Assembly (NCBI GenBank): GCA_021018995.1
Contig: CM037585.1
Span: 82,622,646-82,686,645, forward strand
DNA length: 64,000 nt
Reading direction: 5' to 3'
From: Chloranthus sessilifolius
Taxonomy: Eukaryota; Streptophyta; Magnoliopsida; Chloranthales; Chloranthaceae
In this document: positions 57,481-64,000 of the stretch, one piece after another
Layout of the letters: every line of letters starts with the position of its first letter
Numbering within the stretch: position 1 is the first letter of the stretch
Program-made: the position numbers and the translations under genes
The notes under the pieces: model-generated
What the model saw: the letters and a program-made list of their open reading frames with translations, nothing else
Told to the model about the DNA's origin: nothing
The model's database searches: none

Positions 57481-57521
57481 CGAGTCTGAGGTCTACGAGA
57501 GATCTCAGTCAGTATTCTTAC

Positions 57522-59930
57522 TGTGACAGCCCAAATTTTGGTACCCCAAAACCCGTGCCATCGGCATGACCCTCAGGGCTGTGCCCTAAGTACTTAAGCG
57601 GAACACTTGGTATAACTACACAATCATAAAGCAAAGCATGTATACCAGACACAACTTAACTAAATTTCCTATGCATTAATGATATATATAACAAAAATCA
57701 AAAGACGGTTCTCATCCCATGCAACTACATGAGCAGGAGAACTGACACAAACCATTGGTAACAAAACAAGGTCACCCCAGATGGTTCACCAAAAGAATAT
57801 CCAAAATATGTCCTAATACATCACTTTACAAAATGGCTGGACATACCAAGCCGTATAATCAATCTCTCAAAATCAAAGTACGTAAGGAGTCTTCTAAAAG
57901 AACTCTTCAGGAGGGGCTCAGATTCCTCCACTGGAACGTAATCCGAGTCCTCGGGATCAACGTCTCCAGAAGCAGTCGCTATCTTTGAACCTGTGACGTA
58001 TAGTCAAAAGGAATGAACTACATCCTAGCTCAATAGGGAAAGACGAAAGAATATATAAATCTATTTTACTCACATATATTCCATGATATAATCAAAACAT
58101 GAATGATCAATCTAAACAGTTAGAAACAGTTGAATTTGTTGGGAACATAAAATGAATGCAAACTATTTCTCTACACATTTGTACTTGTTTTTAACTTGAT
58201 CATATATGACTAGGTTTTTGGTCTCAGAACTTAAAGTAATTAACTTAAATAATCCCCGAGAGTTATAGCATCGAGCCCCGATGGAATACCCTCCATCATC
58301 GTCTAATTAGACTATTTTCATCATGCGATACTAACCCAAGTCCCTTTCTCATAAGCGACGGGGCACAACTCTTTCTTATATCCCTGGCCGCCGTACCGAT
58401 CACGGATATCCTGCTAAGTCAGTCGCGGTTATATCGCCGCGTCGGTGGGATATTCTACAAACCTTAAATCAATTGTGTAATTTACATATAATTTATCACC
58501 GTGTACTTGTGCTAAATATAATAATCAAAGCTGATTTGGTCTGTTTCACATAATTCCATGTTTAGCTACACATCCCCTGGGGATGTCATATGTTCATACG
58601 CATCACACAGATGCCCACATCTTATACACATCCTTGGGATGTCATGTGCTTATAAGTTTGCTTATCTCTTACTTAGTGTACAGACGCACACTCCTCACAC
58701 GCACAATCCTTAGTTCCACATGCTTAACTGCTTTTAAAAAAAACATTTGAGTATCTTTATACACTCAACTTAATATGCAACACATATATTTTCACATCAC
58801 TACATACATACTACCGTAATCAAAATATATGTTCCAAGAATTCCCTACCTCAAGACAAAGCCATCAACCAAAACGCTTTTATATCCTATCAAGGATCAAG
58901 TGCATCAAACACCCGCTAAACCTACATTGCGGGTGCCAAACATACTCTTAGAAGAGTCTCAAAGAATCTTGAAAATCATAATTCCCAAGAATTTATAAAA
59001 TAAATAAATTAGTTATGTTATACCTCGCGCGAGCGAATATTGTTCATCGCTCGAGCTATCACTTACCCTCGCTTAAGCGATATAAACGAGGTACCTAACC
59101 TCGCTCGAGCGATTATAAATGAGGCACTTAACCTCGATCAAGCGATTGTAAACGAGGTACCAGGAGTTCATGCAATCCCTTGCTCGAGCGAGCTTCCTCT
59201 TCACAAAGCTTCTCACTCGAGCAAGTCCAGAAGATTTTTCTCTTATACTTTTTTCCTTCCTCGAGCAAGCGAGCTATTATAATCGTGCGTGCGAGGAGCG
59301 GTCACCATTACAGCGCAATCATCTCGAGAACCAACTTCCTACCTTATTTAATACCCTATTAAATGTCAAAATGATTTTACTAATAATTAATACACCTATT
59401 TAAAGCACATATAATCATTAAAACATACCTTAGATCAATGGATTCTCTTCTAGATTGGATCTAAGATCTACAAAGTCAAAGAGGGTTTCAAAAACCCTTC
59501 TTCTAAACCCTTTCTTGATCATCCACCAGCTCAAAACCCTTAGATCTTCCTTACTCTTGCCATTACACCTTCCTTATTTCATGTATTTGAAATTTAAAAA
59601 GGTGAATCCAACCTTTTCTCAAAAAGGAAATCCCTATTTCTAGATCTCTCCTAACCAAAACCCTCTTCTTCTCTCTCTCTATTTCACTCTCTCCCAAGCT
59701 CATGAAGAATGACTTGTGGGAGACTCCTCCCCCTATTTCTCTAACTTGTTTTGACTAGTGTACTAATCACACACATTCACATCAGTATTTTGCATCCACT
59801 TTGCTTACATATTAAACATATACGCCTAAGGCGTGTATAGAAATTATGGTTCTCTTGTGAACCACAAATACACAAGTGCAGTGTGCATCGTGCGTGACCT
59901 ACACTATTCCCAAAAATCGGGGTTATTACA
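57522..59930 (-). repeat. 3' LTR of Tekay element with extra ORF
   Basis: On the minus strand it starts tgtaataacc and ends ggctgtcaca; 2409 bp. Matches 1-1766 over its last three quarters, which shows the family has more than one copy here. The CTCGAGCGAG array is at 59020-59330. ORFs inside the LTR are not supported. Confidence 0.93.
59020..59330. repeat. CTCGAGCGAG array in Tekay 3' LTR
   Basis: About nine motifs such as cctcgctcgagcgatt and ctcgagcaag. It is the counterpart of 30-295 and has the same core as the array before the extra ORF (62240-62350). Confidence 0.85.
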
Positions 59931-60690
59931 TTCGCCCCACCTTATAAAATTTTCGTCCTCGAAAATTGACAAAAGACTACACAAAACCAACTACACACAA
60001 GCAACAGGGGTATCCGAACAGGTTACCCATTTAGTCCAATCATCTAATTAAGAATTTGGACAAAAGTGATCCATAATCACACCTACATTACGGCAAACAT
60101 AATCCATATTCCTTATAACAACTGAGAACACACCCATTCTAAAACAACCTGAAAATATAACGGAGAATATTTCACCCATTCGAATTCAACGTGAAGTATC
60201 AACACCAATATACAACTATTATCATAATCGAGGTGATACCCATTTCAAATTCACTTGAAATTATAACAAACAATAAAGCATGTATTATCGCCATTAATAT
60301 AACACCTATTTCAAATTAATCTGCGACGAGAGATGAAACATAGTGCAGTGAACTCTATAGTAGTCAATTAGGACTACGCACTTTCACAAGCACCTGCATA
60401 AGAAAATTATTCATATCCACACATTCGGGTATGACTACACACATTCACGATCACCTGCAAAATAAAACTATACACAACCACATGTTTCGATATGTCTACA
60501 AATATTACACGCATTTAACCATAAAGAAAAAGAACTATATACATCTAACTATCCCATATCAAATAACAAAATTGTGACATCCATGTCACCATAGTTTGAA
60601 AGACTTCTATCCCCCTAATAGTTTGTTCATCAAAACATTGATATAAATATCACAGATGGCATTTTCAAAAAGAAATTTAACTCTATGATG
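59931..60690 (-). other. PPT and 3' UTR of Tekay element
   Basis: On the minus strand aaggtggggcgaa directly precedes the LTR start and is the PPT; 'caattttcgaggacgaaaa' just upstream is common before the 3' LTR of such elements. The remaining 700 bp contain no gene. Confidence 0.85.
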
Positions 60691-60695
60691 ACGAC

Positions 60696-62049
60696 CTAGT
60701 CGTCACCCTGCTCATACTTCTCATTATCGTCATCGTCGTCGTCGTCGTCCGCCTCCTCATTGTCATTGTCATCACCAACCTCCTCTATGATAGTCGCACC
60801 AGCTGTAGTCGCCCTAGTAGTAGGACCCGAGCTAGAAGCACCAAAGATGGCACCCCGCATAATATCGACGCGCTCCCTGTACATCTGTGGGAATGCATGG
60901 CTCATGAGGTCTATGAGGAGTGTTTCCTGAAACCTCTGGTGCGAGCGAATCTCCATCCCCTGGAAAAAGATATCCTGTAGCATGCGGCTGTTAGTGGTAG
61001 GGAAAGGCTGTGCCGAGGAAGTAGATGGAGCAGTTGAGCCGGGTTGTTGCTGAGTCGCTTGCCGTGCAAGCTGACGATCTCTCTTCCTCTTTCAGCTATT
61101 GTGGAGGCTTTTTAAGTTTCTACTTAAGTCTTGGCCGACGAAAGGGACGATGTTATCAGTGAGGACGGCCTCGTCCGCTCTCATTTGAAAGCCTTCTTTC
61201 CCTTTGCGCAAGTCGAAGAGTCAGGAAATAAAACGGGCGTAAGGTAAGCGATTGATGGGTGGTGGAATAGCACCCTTCATATTTCATTTAAGAGCATATA
61301 TAATGCCCTTGAGACCGACCCTAGGTGCGCTAAATCATTTGTTGTGGAAAGCAGAGTGCAGCACCCTCAAAAATGCATCACAACGCTCCTGGTCGTGGCC
61401 CGCCAGGTATAGATTTTTCTTGAAAATAATGTCGAGAGGCCACATATGTGGCGGCAACTGAAATCGAGTAATAGATTATCCTGATGCAGTGGTGCCGCCA
61501 ATAATGTCAGCGACAATCGTCTGAATAGGTACTTCTTAGGCAAAAGGGGGTTGAGAATTTGGTTCTTGGGCGTAGGTGTGAGGGCAATTCATGACGAGTG
61601 AATGTCGGCATCGCCAAACTCAAACGGCCTTCCGTCGATTTCAACGACGAGAATGTCTTCGTCGGTCGTGATTTTAAGGGTTTGATAAAACAATTTAACA
61701 AGTCGCGGATAATACCGAGCCCCAAATGGCGCTACTAATGATCTCATCCGATTTTGGGTGAGTAAATCCGAAGTCCATTTTGTGGACGTAGGATCCCGAA
61801 AGCAAGTGGGGTAAATTTCCTACTCGGTTTCAAAGATTTTGGCCCCCCACCAATCATCTAGCTAGGCCGGTGCATGTGTTGGAAGTGGTGGAGGTGGAGG
61901 TGGTGGTTGTGGAGGTGGCGGCTGTGGAGCCTTGTTGCGAGAAGATGATGAGCCTTGTTGCGAGAAGATGATGATCGAATCGTCATCTTCTTTCTAGGTT
62001 GTGGGTTAGGGCTTGTAGAAGCCATTAGGGTTAGAAGAATCAAAATCAA
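60696..62049 (-). pseudogene. extra sense ORF between pol and 3' LTR, disrupted
   Basis: Read from an ATG at about 62025 (MASTSPNPQPRKKM), roughly 450 codons run in the same direction as pol. It has a Ser/Arg-rich start, a Pro-rich run, then RYYPRLVKLFYQTLKI, EIDGRPFEFGDADI, QLPPHMWPLDIIF, NRLPYARFIS, and an acidic C-terminus of Asp/Glu (60700-60770). The pattern 'YP.LV..FY' and later 'LPY.R' recalls the 'putative plant transposon protein' domain family; that is inference. A 23-26 bp duplication near 61940-61985 shifts the frame after residue 25; stops interrupt at about 61861, 61585, 61473, 61280, 61225 and 61095. The last 95 codons are open. Not gag, pol or chromodomain; most likely captured or env-position ORF. 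Confidence 0.6.
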
Positions 62050-62224
62050 TGAAAATAAGGTGGATTTAGGGTAGATATCACCTTTTTACGCATTTTGAAC
62101 GGATTGGATTATTTGATTTTGGCTTGAAATCGTCTGTAGAGAAAAGTCCCCAAAGCAAAACCCTAAACCCCAGCGCCCCAACCTCCTCACGTGTGAAGAA
62201 ATGGGCGAAACAGTGATCGCCCCC

Positions 62225-62350
62225 TATTTATATCGCTGCCCTCGCTCGAGTGGTCATAAGTCCTCACTCGAGCGAGTCCAGAATAATTTTAGTGCTATAT
62301 TTTCATAAGGCTCACGTGAGCGAGCTTAAGCCACTACACAAGCGATCCCA
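62225..62350 (-). promoter_or_regulatory. candidate promoter of the extra ORF
   Basis: On the minus strand TATAAATA is at 62232-62225, about 200 bp before the ATG. Directly upstream (62240-62350) are four motifs: ctcgctcgag, ctcactcgagcgag, gctcacgtgagcgag and an aagcgat half-site. The core matches this element's own LTR array. A C-rich leader with 'ccaaccccag' and 'gggttttgc'-like sequence follows. Confidence 0.6.
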
Positions 62351-62596
62351 GAAACATTTTTCTGGTTCATTTTGTCCTGTATTTTCACCCCGTGGTACTT
62401 CTAACCTCTAGTCTCTTCCGAATACATAATTTCCTATCGAAGGCATTTGGAATTTATTGATTGAATGACCAATCTACAAAGAATGAAATGACCTATGCTC
62501 AACATTTTGACAGGACTCATCCATTCATTAAAAAAAAAAAACAGGAATTGATGCATACATATGCGAAAAATTATAGATTACAACATTTGTAGGACA
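62351..62596 (-). other. spacer between pol and extra ORF promoter
   Basis: About 250 bp without features, apart from a 12-A run at 62531. Confidence 0.6.
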
Positions 62597-64000
62597 CTAA
62601 CTAGTGTCCACAAATAAGCTAGGATATTGTTCTCTGACATCCGCCTCACGCTCCCACGTTGCTTCTTCGGCCGGATGATTTCCCCACTTGATGAGCACTA
62701 AAGGGATCACCTTCGCGCGTAGAATTTGTTCCTCTCGATCCAGAATATGAGTTGCCTCCTCAATCATGGTCATGTCTCCATGCATCTCACTTGGTAGATC
62801 TCCCAAGACATGAGTGGGGGCGTTTACATACTTGCGGAGCATGGAGACATGAGACACATTATGCACACGATCAAAAATAGGAGGTAATCCTATGCGATAC
62901 GCAACCTCGCCAACATGACCCAGAACTTTGAAAGGCCCAAGGTAACGAGGACTTAGCTTTTCCCTCTTTCCAAATCTCATCATGCCTTTCATGGGTGATA
63001 TCTTCACAAACACATGATCACCCACGGCGAAGTCCACGCTCGTTCTTTTGATATCAGCGTAGCTCTTCTTTATGCTCTGAGTCGATTTAAGCCTCTCCCT
63101 GATCATACTAACAATGATGGCATTATCTTCTAGTAACTCCGACCCCAAAATGAACTTTTCGTCGATCTCCTCCCAATTGATAGAAGATCTACACCACCTC
63201 CCATATAAAGCTTCATACGGTGCCATTCCAATGCTTGCGTGAAAACTGTTGTTGTATTAAAATTCGATCAATGGTAGGTGCTGATCCCATGATCCTTGTA
63301 ATTCAAGCATACACACTCGAAGCATGTCCTCTATTACTTGGTTCACCCGCTCTGTTTGTCTATCGATTTACGGATAGAACGCTAAACTAAAATCTAATCG
63401 CGTACCCATGCCTTCTTGAAACTTTTGCTAAAACTTGGAAGTATATAGTGGGTCACGATCGGAGACAATGCTACTTGAAATCCCGTACAAATGTACTATC
63501 TCCTTCATATAGAGTTCTGTGAGCTTTCCTGCCATGTACATCATGTTGTATGGCAGAAAGTGAGCTGATTTGGTAAGTCGATCAGCGACGACCCAAATTG
63601 CATTATACCTCTTTGCTGTACGCGGCAATCCCACGATGAAATTCATGGAGATGGATTCCCATTTCCACTCTGGTATGGGTAGCGGCTGTAGTAATCCGGC
63701 AGGATGTCTATGGTCTATCTTCACCTGCTGACATGTCAAACACCTTGACACATACTCAGTCACATCCTGCTTCAACCCTCGCCACCAATATCTCTTTCTC
63801 AAATCTTGATACATCTTTGTGCTGCCGAGGTGAATAACATACTTGGATTTATGCGCCTCATCTAAAATGGCTTGCCGCAGCTCGACATCGATCGGAATAC
63901 ACAGGCGTCCCTTGAATAACAAAGAACAATCTTCCTTGATAGAGAAGTCTGGCCTGGTGTCGTCAATCACACCTTGTCTAATCTTGACCAAATTCGGATC
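62597..64000 (-). pseudogene. pol: Tekay integrase and chromodomain, 3' end of pol
   Basis: One frame with three stops (about 63427, 63373 and 63256; two fit Trp/Gln codons). HHCC zinc site: EAHKSKYVIHLG and CLTCQQVK. Core: WESISMNFIVGLPRT (first catalytic Asp replaced by Asn, MDFI expected), SIVSDRDPLYTSKF (Asp kept) and RQTERVNQVIEDM (Glu kept). The C-terminus has SPRYLGPFKVLG, GEVAYRIGLPP and a Tekay-type chromodomain: IEEATHILDREEQILR, VIPLVLIKWGNHPAEEATWE. The RNase H and upstream parts lie beyond 64000. Confidence 0.93.

Larger units (their letters stand above)
50687..57521 (+). mobile_element. Athila-like element, plus strand, 5' part lost
   Basis: Contains the end of gag, protease, RT, RNase H, integrase, a 2-kb 3' region, PPT and the first 535 bp of the 3' LTR. 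The 5' LTR and the start of gag are absent at the left, and the 3' LTR is interrupted by the Tekay element at 57522, so it should resume beyond 64000. All coding regions are broken. Confidence 0.88.
56987..57521 (+). repeat. 3' LTR start of plus-strand Athila-like element
   Basis: Starts tgatcggactc after the PPT. It contains an ACCGGTC array (57197-57395), a G-rich tract and a TATA-like site, then is interrupted at cttac by the Tekay LTR. Its start resembles that of the LTR at 15476 (minus strand tgatcagtc). Confidence 0.82.
57522..64000 (-). mobile_element. Tekay chromovirus with extra ORF, minus strand, runs off window
   Basis: In the element's direction: integrase and chromodomain end of pol (64000-62597), an intergenic promoter-like stretch, an extra ORF (62049-60696), a 3' UTR, PPT and the complete 3' LTR. 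It interrupts the LTR of the plus-strand Athila-like element; the left target duplication copy would be cttac (57517-57521). The same family as the LTR at 1-1766. Only three stops occur in about 470 codons of pol, so it is younger than the 20372 element. Confidence 0.93.

Overview
This window looks like a heterochromatic, gene-free stretch of a flowering-plant (probably eudicot) chromosome. Nothing resembles an intact host gene, tRNA, rRNA or CRISPR. Almost every base can be assigned to Ty3-type LTR retrotransposons (Tekay-like chromoviruses and Athila-like elements), to one satellite with higher-order structure, or to a small terminal-inverted-repeat element. Evidence is plant-type primer-binding sites, polypurine tracts, exact 5-bp target duplications, gag/protease/RT/RNase H/integrase/chromodomain motifs, and frequent stop codons. 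The species cannot be named from the sequence.

Layout from left to right: (1) 1-1766, the end of a Tekay-type LTR, inserted in (2) 1767-12421, a non-autonomous Athila-like element with very long LTRs, a 3.2-kb interior without coding sequence, and a duplicated internal-end/LTR-start block. (3) A satellite of about 737-bp higher-order units is seen in three pieces (12422-14004, 31247-35325, 43141-about 43850), split by two large insertions. The first (14005-31246, minus strand, TSD ctacg) is an Athila-like element with a gag remnant. Its right LTR is split by a complete but dead Tekay chromovirus (20372-29924, TSD ctaat). The second (35326-43140) is a tail-to-tail inverted pair of LTRs, and its right arm carries a solo LTR (39536-42054, TSD gatgt). 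(4) 43858-44021, a small TIR element at a rearranged junction. (5) 44022-50686, a minus-strand Athila-like element cut off in RNase H, with its 5' LTR at 48329-50686 inserted into (6) 50687-57521, a plus-strand Athila-like element with degraded gag to integrase, the 3' UTR and the start of its 3' LTR. (7) 57522-64000, a minus-strand Tekay element of the same family as the LTR at position 1, with its 3' LTR, an additional ORF with its own candidate promoter, and a nearly readable integrase-chromodomain end that runs off the window.

The most striking pattern is that most LTR families here carry an array of short CG-containing palindromes just upstream of a TATA box, with a different core in each family: GTCGAC/CTCGAG-like, TCGCGA, AATCGT...ACGATT, ACCGGT. 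The extra ORF of the right-hand Tekay element has the same arrangement and uses the same core as its own LTR. A short stem-loop-like module repeated in the transcribed leaders, a conserved 3' block next to the PPT in otherwise different elements, and the long inverted LTR pair are the other features worth testing.
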